The notes: generated by a model not told the origin, from the letters alone. A stretch of DNA of 64,000 bases from Variovorax sp. 679 (GCF_003952185.1 NZ_RXFS01000001.1:558001-622000), one strand, 5' to 3'; positions 26,691 to 35,247 are shown, counted from the first letter of the stretch. Program-made: numbers and translations.

Positions 26691-27551
26691 TCAGCGCGCC
26701 TTGACTTCCCGGACGTGGTCGTCCAGTTCGGTGAAGGACGGGCGCTCGGTGGAGAACAGCACCTTGCGGCCGAACTCGACCGCGAGCTGCGGTGCATAGC
26801 CGTTGAGGTTTGCCAGCAGCGTCACCTTGGCGCACTGGTAGATCTTCATGCCCTCTTCCACCTTCTGCTCGATCAGCGAGGCCAGCGGCGAGACGAAGCC
26901 GTAGGCCAGCAGCACGCCGAGGAAGGTGCCCACCATGGCGTGCGCGATGAGCGCGCCCATCTCCGACGGCGGCAGGTGGGCGGAGCCGAGCGCGTGCACC
27001 ACGCCCATCACGGCCGCGACGATGCCCAGGGCGGGCAGCGCGTCGCCCACGCGCGAGAGGCTGTGGCCGGGCACTTCGGCCTCGTGGCGGATGGTTTCGA
27101 TCTCGTGGTCCATCAGCGCCTCGATCTCGTGCGCGTCGGTGTTGCCGCTGATGACCAGGCGCAGGTAGTCGCACAGGAAGACGGTGATGCCCTCGTGCGC
27201 CAGGATGTTCGGGTAGCGCTGGAAGATCTCGCTCTGGGACGGATCCTCGACGTCGGACTCCAGCTTCATCATCCCTTCCTTGCGGGCCTTGGCGAGCAGC
27301 TCGTACAGCAGTGCGAGCAGGTCCATGTAGAGCTGGCGGTTGTGCTTGGAAGTGCGCAGCAGGAGCGGCAGTTCCTTGATGGTGGCCCTGATGGTCTTGC
27401 CGTTGTTGCCGGCGATGAACGCGCCCAGCGCGGAGCCGCCGATCATGAGCAGCTCGACCGGCTGGAACAGGACGCCGAAGTGCCCGCCCATGAGGCCGTA
27501 GCCACCGAACACGGCACCTATCACCACGAGATATCCAACCAGAACCAGCAC
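26691..27551 (-). CDS. motA: flagellar stator protein MotA
   Basis: A 286-residue inner-membrane stator subunit with four membrane helices (two at the N-terminus, two around residues 165-215, including GDALPALGIVAAVMGVVHAL with the conserved Pro) and the large cytoplasmic loop that contacts FliG. The start is GTG at 27551 with AGGGGA upstream. A likely terminator separates it from flhC, so motA-motB-che may have their own transcript. Confidence 0.97.
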   Translation of the reverse strand: MLVLVGYLVVIGAVFGGYGLMGGHFGVLFQPVELLMIGGSALGAFIAGNNGKTIRATIKELPLLLRTSKHNRQLYMDLLALLYELLAKARKEGMMKLESDVEDPSQSEIFQRYPNILAHEGITVFLCDYLRLVISGNTDAHEIEALMDHEIETIRHEAEVPGHSLSRVGDALPALGIVAAVMGVVHALGSAHLPPSEMGALIAHAMVGTFLGVLLAYGFVSPLASLIEQKVEEGMKIYQCAKVTLLANLNGYAPQLAVEFGRKVLFSTERPSFTELDDHVREVKAR

Positions 27552-27584
27552 GCGCTTCCCCTATCGCCCATAGGGCGTCGAACC

Positions 27585-27615
27585 AAAAAAGCCCTGGCCC
27601 GCGGTCTTCGCGGGC
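27585..27615 (-). terminator. probable intrinsic terminator after flhDC
   Basis: Stem GCCCGCG/CGCGGGC (27597-27603 with 27609-27615), 5-nt loop, then six T residues on the minus strand (27590-27585) after a 6-nt spacer. It lies 15 bp past the flhC stop and before motA. The displaced T-tract makes efficiency uncertain. Confidence 0.5.
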
Positions 27616-27629
27616 GGGGGACACTCTTC

Positions 27630-28220
27630 CTAGACGGCGCCGCCGATCTCCATGCCGGGCGCCACCGCGACCAGCCCGCCGCGGCGCCCTTCAGTGACCT
27701 TGCCGGGCTTGCGCGCCTTGCCCGCGCGCGAAGGCGGGCGGCACAGCACGCACACGTATCCGTTCTTGTTGTCGTGCGCATGCGCCACGAAATGACCGCC
27801 GCACCGGCAGCAGGTGCTCAGCTGCAGCATGTCGCTGTCGAAGAAGCGAACCATGGTCTCGGCACGCGTGAAGTCGAGCACCACCTCGCCGCCATTGGCC
27901 TCGACCTGCTCGGTGTAGAGGCGATAGGCCTTGATGAGCGCGGGCAGTTCGTTCTCGTCCGCCTCGTCGAGCATGAAGCGGTAGATGTTGTAGAACATCG
28001 ACGAGTGGATGTTGGCCAGCCACGTCATGTACCAGTCGGTGGAGAACGGCAGCAGGCCCTTGGGCGGGGAAACGCCCTTGAGTTCCTTGTACAGGCGGAT
28101 CAGCCGCTCGCGGCTCAGCGTCACCGCGGCCTCCAGGAACTGCAGGCGCGCACCGAGCCCGATCAGCTCGATCGCCAGCTGGACCTGGCGCACCTCGCCC
28201 AGGACGCTCTTGCCGGTCAC
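27630..28220 (-). CDS. flhC: flagellar master regulator subunit FlhC
   Basis: A 196-residue subunit of the FlhD4C2 activator of class II flagellar promoters. The zinc site is visible as CCRCGGHF...CVLC in the C-terminal half. The GTG start at 28220 overlaps the flhD stop (GTGA), which fixes it over the longer open frame. The C-terminus (about 30 residues after the zinc site) is Gly/Arg/Lys-rich and may assist DNA binding. Confidence 0.97.
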   Translation of the reverse strand: MTGKSVLGEVRQVQLAIELIGLGARLQFLEAAVTLSRERLIRLYKELKGVSPPKGLLPFSTDWYMTWLANIHSSMFYNIYRFMLDEADENELPALIKAYRLYTEQVEANGGEVVLDFTRAETMVRFFDSDMLQLSTCCRCGGHFVAHAHDNKNGYVCVLCRPPSRAGKARKPGKVTEGRRGGLVAVAPGMEIGGAV

Positions 28221-28615
28221 GCCGCGCTCGCTCCGCGCATCGGCGCCTGCGATTGAGCCTGGGCCTGCGCCTGTCGCGCGGCCATCAGTATCGACATGTG
28301 CGCCTGCTGCAGCGCGGGCTCCTTGCCCTCGCCGACCACCGCGAACATCGGGCGGTCGTCCAGCCGGAAGCTGCACAGGAGGAAATTGGAGGCGGCCAGC
28401 TTCACGATCTGGCTGAGCGACATGTTCGCCAGCAGATCGGCCAGTTCGCGGCCCACGCCGAGGCGGAACATCGCCTCGGCCCGGTCCTGCTTGACCAGCT
28501 TCTGCGCCAGCAGCATATAGGCCAGATTTATCTCGCCGATTTCCCTCGAAATCGCGCCACTGACGGTGATGTTGCAGTTTTCCACGTCTGATCCCATTTC
28601 CGATTCAAAGCTCAC
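28217..28615 (-). CDS. flhD: flagellar master regulator subunit FlhD
   Basis: A 132-residue partner of FlhC. It is all-helical with REIGEINLAYMLLAQKLVKQDRAEAMFRLGV, typical of FlhD. The start is GTG 28615, with AGGAG 6 nt upstream; ATG 28597 (MGSDVE) is a weaker alternative. The Gln/Ala-rich tail (about 112-132) extends beyond the E. coli protein. Upstream is an unusual AT-rich regulatory region with palindromes. Confidence 0.96.
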   Translation of the reverse strand: MSFESEMGSDVENCNITVSGAISREIGEINLAYMLLAQKLVKQDRAEAMFRLGVGRELADLLANMSLSQIVKLAASNFLLCSFRLDDRPMFAVVGEGKEPALQQAHMSILMAARQAQAQAQSQAPMRGASAA

Positions 28616-28633
28616 TTCGTGCTCCTAACAATC

Positions 28634-28652
28634 GTGTATACATTATATACAC
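28634..28652. promoter_or_regulatory. palindrome next to flhD start
   Basis: GTGTATA-N5-TATACAC, perfect 7-bp arms, only 18 bp upstream of the flhD GTG. A dimeric regulator bound here would block initiation or early elongation of flhDC. The regulator is unknown. Confidence 0.5.
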
Positions 28653-28769
28653 AAAGTTTTACATGTTGAAGTGTTTTGTATGACAAGAGGATAAAAAAAG
28701 TAGGAGACGTCTGACGAGCTACGCCTGACTTCCCTGTGAAACGTGTGGTTTACAAACGCCAGCCTTCGG

Positions 28770-28785
28770 AGTAACAAATGTTACT
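28770..28785. promoter_or_regulatory. second palindrome in flhDC upstream region
   Basis: AGTAACA-AA-TGTTACT, perfect 7-bp arms, about 155 bp upstream of flhD. A candidate operator or activator site. Confidence 0.4.
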
Positions 28786-28909
28786 TTGGCAACTTTTTCG
28801 GGCTGTAATTTATTCATCAACAACATTGAATTAACAAATACTATGGGTTCATTTCACTTCGATGAAAAACCGTTCGAGTGAATATCTCGATTCATGATTT
28901 CACATTGGT

Positions 28910-29206
28910 CTATTTGGGCGACTGGTCGCCTGCACGACCTTCGAGACCGTAGATCCAGGCCATCACCTCCGCCACCGCGAGGTACAGCTGCGGCGGAATC
29001 TGCCGGTCCAGGTCGACCTGCATGAGCAGCTTCACGAGGTCGGCCGACGAGTGCACATACAACCCGTGCTCGCGCGCCTCGCGCATGATCGATTCGGCGA
29101 CCACGCCATAACCCTTGGCCACCACGACCGGCGCGCGCGTCTTGTCCGCATACGACAGGGCGACGGCGCTGCTGCGGTTGTCGAGCGCTTCGTGCATCCC
29201 GTTCAT
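28910..29206 (-). CDS. FlhB C-terminal-domain-like protein (FlhX type)
   Basis: A 98-residue protein matching only the part of FlhB downstream of its cleavage site: SSAVALSYADKTRAPVVVAKGYGVVAESIMREAREHGLYVHSSADLVKLL, then IPPQLYLAVAEVMAWIY. It has no membrane segments and no NPTH. Its ATG overlaps the stop of the second fliK-like gene (ATGA). Such FlhX proteins are known to replace the FlhB tail in some species; here it may modulate export specificity with its fliK-like partner. Confidence 0.88.
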   Translation of the reverse strand: MNGMHEALDNRSSAVALSYADKTRAPVVVAKGYGVVAESIMREAREHGLYVHSSADLVKLLMQVDLDRQIPPQLYLAVAEVMAWIYGLEGRAGDQSPK

Positions 29207-30504
29207 GCCGCCTCCTTCGCCGCGACCAGCACCTGCTGCAGCTGGAGGCCCGCTGCGTCGAAGCGCTTCGCGAGCCGGCCGGTGTCGCTGCGCAAGCGAG
29301 CCGTGGTGGAGGCCTCGCGCGCAAGAAGATGCGCCTGCACGGCGGAGCCTTCGAGGCTCAGGCGCAGATCGACCTCACCGAGTTTCGGCAGCGCGAGCGA
29401 CACCGTGGTCGACCAGCGGCGAGCGCCCGCTTCAGCTTCCGGCGTTGCGCCGCCGCGCGCATCGGGCTGTGCCTGCTCTTCCTCGACGGACCAGCTCATC
29501 GGCACGTCGGGCCAGGCTTGTCCGTTCCAGCGGAAGACGCCGCCTGCCAGCAGGTCGAGCTGCTGGTGCACGATCGTGACGGCTTGCGGATGAATCACCT
29601 CGGCGCCGCGCGACGCCGGCGCGGCGGAGGTGCTGTCGACCTGGCGAGCGGATTCGCCCGCACGGTGCGCGGGTATCGAGTCGGAGGCAGCGCCGGACGC
29701 CGCGCTTTCGGGCTGGCGATAGGCGGCCTGCACGCGAGCGGCATCGTGCGTCGCGGCCTGCCCCGAAGCCTGGGCGCCGTCCTGCGGCAGGGCATCGGCA
29801 ACAGACGCCTGCGGCACGGACGCGCTCGCCACGCCTTGTGCATTGCCTTGCGGCGCCGATGCCCCGGCCTGTGCCGGCACACCGAACGACGGCAAGGCAT
29901 CCGGCACGTCCGCGAGGGCCGGCACCGTTCCGGCCGCCGCGGCCATGGCCAGCGAGGCCGGCGCATTCGCCTCCGCCTTCACAGCCGGCAGCACCGGCAT
30001 GGGCACTGCCCAGCGCCCCTGCGGCTCCTGCTTCATCTGCTCGAGCGTGCGGCCGCCGGCCGCGAACGACGCCAGGTGCGATTCATAGAAAAGGCCGCTG
30101 TCCGACACCGTCTGCGCGAGCACGCCAGCCAGCACGGCCGGGTTCGCGGGTTGCGCACGCGACGGCACCAGCGGCACCAGCGGCGCCGCGCCGCGCACCG
30201 GCCCCGGCTGCGCCTGCAGATCGGCCAGCACGGCGCCGATGACGCGCGCCGCCACCGACAGCCGCGCGGACATCGATGGTGCCGCCCCCGAGGCGGCATG
30301 CGGCGTGCCGCCGGTTACCGCGCCCGGAATCTGCCTGTCGAGCGCGGCATTGGAAGGCAGCCGTACGTCGTTCTCGATCCTGCCGATCGCCGCCGCCGGA
30401 CCGGGTGCGCCGATCGTGGCCTCGGGCTTGATGCCGAGCACGTCGAGCCGCGGCGCCAGCCTTGCGGCCAGCAGTGCGTCGAGCAGTCCGGCGAGTCCTG
30501 TCAT
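29203..30504 (-). CDS. FliK-like hook-length control domain protein
   Basis: A 433-residue protein, Ala/Pro/Gln-rich and low-complexity through most of its length. The C-terminal 95 residues resemble the FliK core that contacts FlhB (WSTTVSLALPKLGEVDLRLSLEGSAVQAHLLAREASTTARLRSDTGRLAKRFDAAGL). It is distinct from the canonical fliK at 41339. It is coupled to the FlhB-tail gene by a 4-bp overlap and follows fliT. A second specificity-switch protein is inferred. Confidence 0.78.
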   Translation of the reverse strand: MTGLAGLLDALLAARLAPRLDVLGIKPEATIGAPGPAAAIGRIENDVRLPSNAALDRQIPGAVTGGTPHAASGAAPSMSARLSVAARVIGAVLADLQAQPGPVRGAAPLVPLVPSRAQPANPAVLAGVLAQTVSDSGLFYESHLASFAAGGRTLEQMKQEPQGRWAVPMPVLPAVKAEANAPASLAMAAAAGTVPALADVPDALPSFGVPAQAGASAPQGNAQGVASASVPQASVADALPQDGAQASGQAATHDAARVQAAYRQPESAASGAASDSIPAHRAGESARQVDSTSAAPASRGAEVIHPQAVTIVHQQLDLLAGGVFRWNGQAWPDVPMSWSVEEEQAQPDARGGATPEAEAGARRWSTTVSLALPKLGEVDLRLSLEGSAVQAHLLAREASTTARLRSDTGRLAKRFDAAGLQLQQVLVAAKEAA

Positions 30505-30547
30505 GGTGCGGTTTCTTCAGCGTGTCGCGTTCGGTCGACGGGCGCGC

Positions 30548-30928
30548 TCAGTGCGACGGCCCGTAGGCCCTGCCGAGGTTCTTCTGCTGGGTCAGGTAAC
30601 CCATGCGGCCGATCAGGTCCTCGAGCTGCGGCTTGATGAGCCCCGACACCTCGGCCTGGTCCGCGCGGATGCGTTCCAGCAGGTCGAGCACGTGCTCGAC
30701 CTGCGTCTCGTCCAGCGACTCGTGCGGCTCGATGGCGCGCAGGCGGTCCACCATGGCCGAGCAGCGTTCCTCGAGCGCCGGGAGCCGACCCCATTCCTTG
30801 GCACGCGCCAGCACGAGCATCGACGCGACGCTGGTGGCCAGCTCTTCGTAGCAATGAACTACTTCACTCCGGAATGCCATGTTTTCCTGTTTCTCTTGCG
30901 ATTGCATTTCAGCTGCGACCCCGGTCAT
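30548..30928 (-). CDS. fliT: flagellar export chaperone FliT
   Basis: A 126-residue, all-helical protein in the position of fliT after fliS. The start ATG 30928 has GGGAG 5 nt upstream and overlaps the end of fliS by 20 bp; internal Met 8 or 17 are alternatives. FliT is the FliD chaperone and can inhibit FlhDC. Sequence similarity is modest, so the call rests largely on size, helicity and order (fliD-fliS-fliT). Confidence 0.78.
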   Translation of the reverse strand: MTGVAAEMQSQEKQENMAFRSEVVHCYEELATSVASMLVLARAKEWGRLPALEERCSAMVDRLRAIEPHESLDETQVEHVLDLLERIRADQAEVSGLIKPQLEDLIGRMGYLTQQKNLGRAYGPSH

Positions 30929-31328
30929 CAATCTCCCGCCAGGCGGAAGCGACGTTCTCGAGCAGCCGGTCGGCCTCGTCCAGGGCCTGCACGTCGTTGT
31001 GCAGGTTGGCCCGGAACAGCCGCTGGACGATGTAGTCGTACAGCGCCGACAGGTTTCCCACGAGTTCGGCGCCGGCTTCGCCGGCCGCCTTGGCATCGAG
31101 CGCGGCCTTCAGGCCGTTTTCGACGATGCCGATGGCCTTGGAGATCGACATGCCCTTGGCTTCGATCTCGCCGGTCGCCATGTGATGGCGGGCCATGCCG
31201 ATGGCGGTCTTCGCGCCATCGAAGAGCATCACGATGAGCTGGTGCGGCGACGCGCTCATCACGCTGGTTTCCACGCCGACGCGGGCATAGGCACCGGCGC
31301 CGGTACGCATGTTGTGGGAGGTGTACAT
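30909..31328 (-). CDS. fliS: flagellin export chaperone FliS
   Basis: A 139-residue helical chaperone for FliC. Family hallmarks: AYARVGVETSVMSASPHQLIVMLFDGAKTAIGMARHHM and ALYDYIVQRLFRANLHNDVQALDEADRLLENVASAWREI. It prevents flagellin polymerisation in the cytoplasm. It lies between fliD and fliT. Confidence 0.96.
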   Translation of the reverse strand: MYTSHNMRTGAGAYARVGVETSVMSASPHQLIVMLFDGAKTAIGMARHHMATGEIEAKGMSISKAIGIVENGLKAALDAKAAGEAGAELVGNLSALYDYIVQRLFRANLHNDVQALDEADRLLENVASAWREIDDRGRS

Positions 31329-31373
31329 CCGCTGGTCTCCGGGTCTGCTTCTTCTTCCTGTATGCCTGCCTGC

Positions 31374-32819
31374 TTACTTGCTGCTGCTGCTCGACATCGC
31401 CGCGAACTGCTGCGTGAGGTAGGTCTTCGTGCTGTTCAGCTTGCTCATGAGCACATCCAGCTGATTGAACTGCGCGCGATAGCGGGCGACCGTGGCATCC
31501 ACGCGCAGCTGCATCGCGTCGTACTGGGTGTCGAGCTCCTTGATCGTCGCGGTCACGCCGTCGCTCGCAACCTTCAGGGAGCCCTTGGTGACGTCGTCCA
31601 CCAGTGCGTCGATCTGCTTGCCGTAGCCGGCCGTGCTGCCGGTGGCGCTGGAGAACAGGTTCGCCACGCCCTTCAGGTTGCCGGCGAGGGCCTTGTCGAG
31701 CTTGTCGGAGTCCACGGCCAAAGTGCCGTCTTTCTGGAAGGCAACGCCGATCTCGGTGAGCACCTTCATGTCGTTCGCGCCGCCGGCCTGTGGCGTGATG
31801 AGCGCCTGGCGAATGCGCGTCTGCAGGTTGCGCAGCGTGCTGTCGCCCACCAGCGCGGCGCCGGTCTTGGTGTTGGTGTCGTATGCGGTCAGCGTCTTGG
31901 CGGTGCTCTGCAGGGCGTTGTAGGCCTTCACGAAGTCGTTGATCGCCGTCTTCGCCGACGCCGAGTTCTCCTTCATCGAAAGGCCGGTCTTGCCGGTGTT
32001 CACCAGCGTCAGCGTGGCGCCCTGGATGGCTTCCTTCACGGTGTTGGTCGCGCTGATGACGTCGATGCCGTTGACGTTGAGCTTCGCGTTCTGCGCCGCC
32101 GCCGTCTGCTTCAGGTTCTGCGTACCGGCCGGGTCGTTGTTCAGCAGGTTCTGCAGCGCCGCGTCGCCGTCCACCGAAATGCGCATGCTCGACTTCTCGC
32201 CGGTCGCCGTGGAGGTCAGCACCAGGCGGTTGGGCGATCCGCTGCCGTCGTTCACGATGGTGGCGGTCACACCGGCCTTCGCGCCGTTGATCGCATTGCG
32301 GATGCCTTCCAGCGTGTTGTTGGTCGGATCGATGGTGATCGACTTGGCGGTCTGGCTCGCATCCGCGGTGAACGTGGAGCCGGTGTACTTGCCCGTCGCG
32401 GCGTCGAAGGTCCCGCCCGTGATGGCGCCGAAGTCGATGGTGATCTTGCCGTTGCCGATCGCGGTCTTCGAGCTGGCCTGGCCCGCCGTGATCACGGTCT
32501 GCGCCTGCGCGAGCTGCGACACGTCGATGGTGTAGTTGCCCGCGGCGCTCACGTCCGTGGCGGATGCCGACAGGATGCCGCTGACGGTCGGCGTGCCCGT
32601 CACGCTCTGGAACAGCGTCGGGTCGCCCAGCTTCTTGGCGGCCGTCTGCAGCGTGGCGAGGGCACTCTGGATAGAGCCGTAGGCCGACAGCTTGCTCGTG
32701 TAGCTCTTGGCCTTGTCCTGCAGTGCCACCAGGGGCTTGCTCTCATCGGTCTGGAGCTGCGTGAGCAAGGATGCGAGGTCGAGATTGGCGCCGACGCCGA
32801 GGCTGCTGATGGTTGCCAT
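31374..32819 (-). CDS. fliD: flagellar cap protein FliD
   Basis: A 481-residue filament cap. It begins MATISSLGVGANLDLASLLTQLQTDESKPLVAL, as FliD does, and ends in a coiled-coil domain (YDAMQLRVDATVARYRAQFNQLDVLMSKLNSTKTYLTQQFAAM). The central Ala/Thr/Gly-rich part is variable. It follows flaG by 69 bp, probably in one transcript. Confidence 0.97.
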   Translation of the reverse strand: MATISSLGVGANLDLASLLTQLQTDESKPLVALQDKAKSYTSKLSAYGSIQSALATLQTAAKKLGDPTLFQSVTGTPTVSGILSASATDVSAAGNYTIDVSQLAQAQTVITAGQASSKTAIGNGKITIDFGAITGGTFDAATGKYTGSTFTADASQTAKSITIDPTNNTLEGIRNAINGAKAGVTATIVNDGSGSPNRLVLTSTATGEKSSMRISVDGDAALQNLLNNDPAGTQNLKQTAAAQNAKLNVNGIDVISATNTVKEAIQGATLTLVNTGKTGLSMKENSASAKTAINDFVKAYNALQSTAKTLTAYDTNTKTGAALVGDSTLRNLQTRIRQALITPQAGGANDMKVLTEIGVAFQKDGTLAVDSDKLDKALAGNLKGVANLFSSATGSTAGYGKQIDALVDDVTKGSLKVASDGVTATIKELDTQYDAMQLRVDATVARYRAQFNQLDVLMSKLNSTKTYLTQQFAAMSSSSSK

Positions 32820-32888
32820 GTGAATGCTTTCCTGTCCTGGATAGAGAGTGCTGCTGCCGCTGGAGATGAAGAACCGTATGCCGCGGCC

Positions 32889-33230
32889 TCAGGCCGCGTG
32901 GTCCACCAGCAGGCCGTTGCCGTCGCTCATCAACTTCGCGATGCGCACGACTTCTTCGTTGGGAATCTGGCGGATGACCTCGCCGCTCGAGCGATCCACC
33001 ACCTTGACGATGACGATGTCGGTGTCCTTGTCGACTTCGAACTGCAGGCCCACTTCACGCAGCGCGAGCGCCTCGTTCACCTGGCGCACCGCATGCTCGA
33101 CCTGCACCGGCGTCGCGTCCTTCTTCGCGTCGTCCTTCCCGGCCGTGGCCGCGCCTGCGACGCCGCCGACGAGCAGTTGCGTCCACTGGTTGTCCTTCAC
33201 GGAAGTCGCCGACACGGGGTTCAACATCAT
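32889..33230 (-). CDS. flaG: FlaG-family flagellar protein
   Basis: A 113-residue protein with the FlaG core LQFEVDKDTDIVIVKVVDRSSGEVIRQIPNEEVVRIAKLM at 62-101. FlaG influences filament length in several genera. The start is ATG 33230 (the first of two adjacent ATG codons) with AAGGTGGAA upstream. It is the gene between fliC and fliD. Confidence 0.93.
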   Translation of the reverse strand: MMLNPVSATSVKDNQWTQLLVGGVAGAATAGKDDAKKDATPVQVEHAVRQVNEALALREVGLQFEVDKDTDIVIVKVVDRSSGEVIRQIPNEEVVRIAKLMSDGNGLLVDHAA

Positions 33231-33253
33231 TTCCACCTTGTTCCGCTGGTTTC

Positions 33254-33301
33254 GCTGTCCTCTGCGGCCTCGCCCGGGAGGGCATGGCCGCAGAGGACAG
33301 C
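33254..33301. repeat. 16-bp inverted repeat between fliC and flaG
   Basis: Perfect arms of 16 bp (33254-33269 and 33286-33301) around a 16-nt loop. An imperfect hairpin (about 33303-33332) and a strong one (33339-33368) follow, so the 169-bp gap folds into three consecutive stem-loops. Confidence 0.75.
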
Positions 33302-33338
33302 GCAGGCGGTCCCGGCTTGCTCCGGGTGCCTGCGCCCG

Positions 33339-33368
33339 CCGGGCCCCACCCTTTCGGGTGGGGCCCGG
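33339..33368 (-). terminator. strong stem-loop at the 3' end of fliC
   Basis: 13-bp perfect GC-rich stem (33339-33351 with 33356-33368). On the fliC mRNA the loop is GAAA, a stable GNRA tetraloop. No T-run follows on the minus strand, so it may act as an mRNA 3' stabiliser or factor-assisted terminator. Confidence 0.55.
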
Positions 33369-33399
33369 CATTCCTTTGCTTCTGGCTAGGTCCTTTCGA

Positions 33400-35058
33400 T
33401 CAACGCAGGAGCGACAGCACGCCTTGCGTGGTCTGGTTGGCTTGCGACAGCACCGAGGTACCGGCTTGCTGCAGGATCTGGGCGCGCGTCATGTTCGACA
33501 CTTCGACCGCGTAGTCGGCGTCCTGGATGCGCGAACGCGACGAGGACAGGTTGGTCACCGTGGTGCCGAGGTTGGCGATCACCGAGTCGAAACGGTTCTG
33601 CACCGCACCCAGCGAGCTGCGCAGCTTGTCGACCTTCGACAGGGCGGCGTCCAGTGCCTTCAGGGGATCGACCGTCGACTTGGCGTTGCTCACGGCGTTG
33701 GTCGTCAGCTTGCCGGGCTTGGCGGAGTCGGCGTACACGACGCTGCCTTGCGCGTCGGTCACCACGCCGTTGGCGTTCAGGTTGATCGATTCGGCGGCGG
33801 TCGTCGTCAGGCCGCTCACGCCGATGTAGGCGCCGGTCACGGCACCGCCGGCTGCTGCCACCACGTAGGGAGCGGTAGCGCCTGCGCCGTCGATGTCGAT
33901 GCTGCCTGCGCCAGCGTTGATCTTGGCGGCAACCTGGTCGGCCGTGGCGCGCTCGCCTGCAACCGCGAAGGTGCTGGCGCCGGCGGCTGCCGTCACCACG
34001 GTGTACGAAGCGCCGGTCGCGCCGATGGTGATCGAGTCGCCAGCGGCGGACATGCCGGTGGCTTGCTCGAGCACTGCCGACAGGGTGGCGGCGGACGTCG
34101 CGCCAGCGCCGGTCTTCGTCAGGTTCTTCGAACCGTCGAGGTACAGGGCCGAGCCATCGGCGGCGTCGGTCATGGCGCCGTTGCTGTCGATCTTGACGTC
34201 CATCGAACGGTTGCCGAGCTTGACCGTGGCGGTCACGCTGGTGCCGGCCGGCGGGGTCAGGGATGCGAGCGTGTTGGCCTGGCTGCGGGCGGCTTCCGTG
34301 GCGGTGTAGCTCTTGGTTGCTGCGCTGTAGGTGTAGGTTGCGCCGCCGGTCATGGTGACCGTGCCGCCGTCCTGCATCTTGGCCAGCACGTCGTTGGCCG
34401 TTGCGCCGTTGGCGGCAGTGGTCAGCGTGCGGCTGTAGGACGTGACACCGTTGGTCGTCGCACCAGCGGTGAAGCCGGCGACCAGCAGGTCGGAAGCCGT
34501 GGCGGTCTTGTTCTTCGAGCCAGTGTTGTTGACGTTGAAGCCGTCCAGGCCCAGGGTCTTGGCGCTGATCTCTTTCAGGTCGATGTCGATGGTTTCACCA
34601 TCGTTCGCGCCGACTTGCACGGTCAGCTTGCCAGCGTCTGCCGACAGGACCTTCACGCCGTTGAACTGGGTCTGGTCCGACACGCGGTTGATTTCGTCCA
34701 GGCGCTGGCCGATTTCCGACTGGATCGAGTCCAGGTCGCTGGCCGAGTTCGTGCCCGTGGCGGCCTGCACCGACAGTTCGCGGATGCGCTGCAGGTTGTT
34801 GTTGACTTCGGTCAGCGCACCTTCGGTCGTCTGGGCGATCGAGATGCCATCGTTGGCGTTGCGCGTTGCTTGCTTCAGGCCGTTGATGTTGGCCGTGAAA
34901 CGGTTGGCGATGGCCTGGCCGGCGGCATCGTCCTTGGCGCTGTTGATGCGCATGCCCGAAGACAGGCGCTCGATGGCGCTGTTCAACGCCGACTGCGACT
35001 TGTTCAGGTTGTTCTGCGTGATGAGAGAGAGGCTGTTCGTATTGATGACTTGCGCCAT
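33400..35058 (-). CDS. fliC: flagellin FliC
   Basis: A 552-residue filament protein. Conserved N-terminal D0/D1 (MAQVINTNSLSLITQNNLNKSQSALNSAIERLSSGMRINSAKDDAAGQAIANRF) and C-terminal D1/D0 (ADYAVEVSNMTRAQILQQAGTSVLSQANQ...LLR) flank a variable, Ala/Gly/Thr-rich surface region (about 180-450). It has a perfect sigma-28 promoter upstream. It is the only flagellin gene in the window. Confidence 0.98.
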   Translation of the reverse strand: MAQVINTNSLSLITQNNLNKSQSALNSAIERLSSGMRINSAKDDAAGQAIANRFTANINGLKQATRNANDGISIAQTTEGALTEVNNNLQRIRELSVQAATGTNSASDLDSIQSEIGQRLDEINRVSDQTQFNGVKVLSADAGKLTVQVGANDGETIDIDLKEISAKTLGLDGFNVNNTGSKNKTATASDLLVAGFTAGATTNGVTSYSRTLTTAANGATANDVLAKMQDGGTVTMTGGATYTYSAATKSYTATEAARSQANTLASLTPPAGTSVTATVKLGNRSMDVKIDSNGAMTDAADGSALYLDGSKNLTKTGAGATSAATLSAVLEQATGMSAAGDSITIGATGASYTVVTAAAGASTFAVAGERATADQVAAKINAGAGSIDIDGAGATAPYVVAAAGGAVTGAYIGVSGLTTTAAESINLNANGVVTDAQGSVVYADSAKPGKLTTNAVSNAKSTVDPLKALDAALSKVDKLRSSLGAVQNRFDSVIANLGTTVTNLSSSRSRIQDADYAVEVSNMTRAQILQQAGTSVLSQANQTTQGVLSLLR

Positions 35059-35157
35059 GTTCGACTCCTGATTGATGAAAAAAGGTTGTGGACTCCGGCT
35101 TTCGGCCGTAACGCTGGACCCGCTTCCACTGTGAGACTCAAGCCATCGTTGACTTGG

Positions 35158-35184
35158 TTATCGGCCAGCGTCCTCGAACCTTTA
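35158..35184 (-). promoter_or_regulatory. sigma-28 promoter of fliC
   Basis: On the minus strand, TAAA (35184-35181), 15-nt spacer beginning GGTT, then GCCGATAA (35165-35158). The -10 and TAAA core are perfect matches to the FliA consensus. It implies a 5' leader of roughly 90 nt before the fliC ATG. Confidence 0.93.
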
Positions 35185-35247
35185 GGGGGCAGTACGAAAA
35201 AGTTCGCCAGCGCTCCCGGGGGCCACACCTTTCAAGCCTTCAATCCG

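Larger units (their letters stand above)
28616..28909. promoter_or_regulatory. AT-rich flhDC upstream region
   Basis: A 294-bp non-coding stretch of clearly lower GC than its surroundings, between the FlhB-tail gene and flhD. It holds two perfect inverted repeats (28634-28652 and 28770-28785) and several AT-rich tracts (for example 28691-28698). It must contain the flhDC promoter(s). No open frame in it looks real. Confidence 0.7.

Noticed and set aside
27549..27590. GGCGATAG upstream of motA as a sigma-28 promoter
   Set aside because: Only six of eight -10 bases match, there is no TAAA at the right distance, and it overlaps the ribosome site of the GTG start.
28854..29324. 156-codon minus-strand frame overlapping the FlhB-tail gene
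   Set aside because: It is out of frame with the clear FlhB-like sequence and is Arg/Ser-rich low-complexity.
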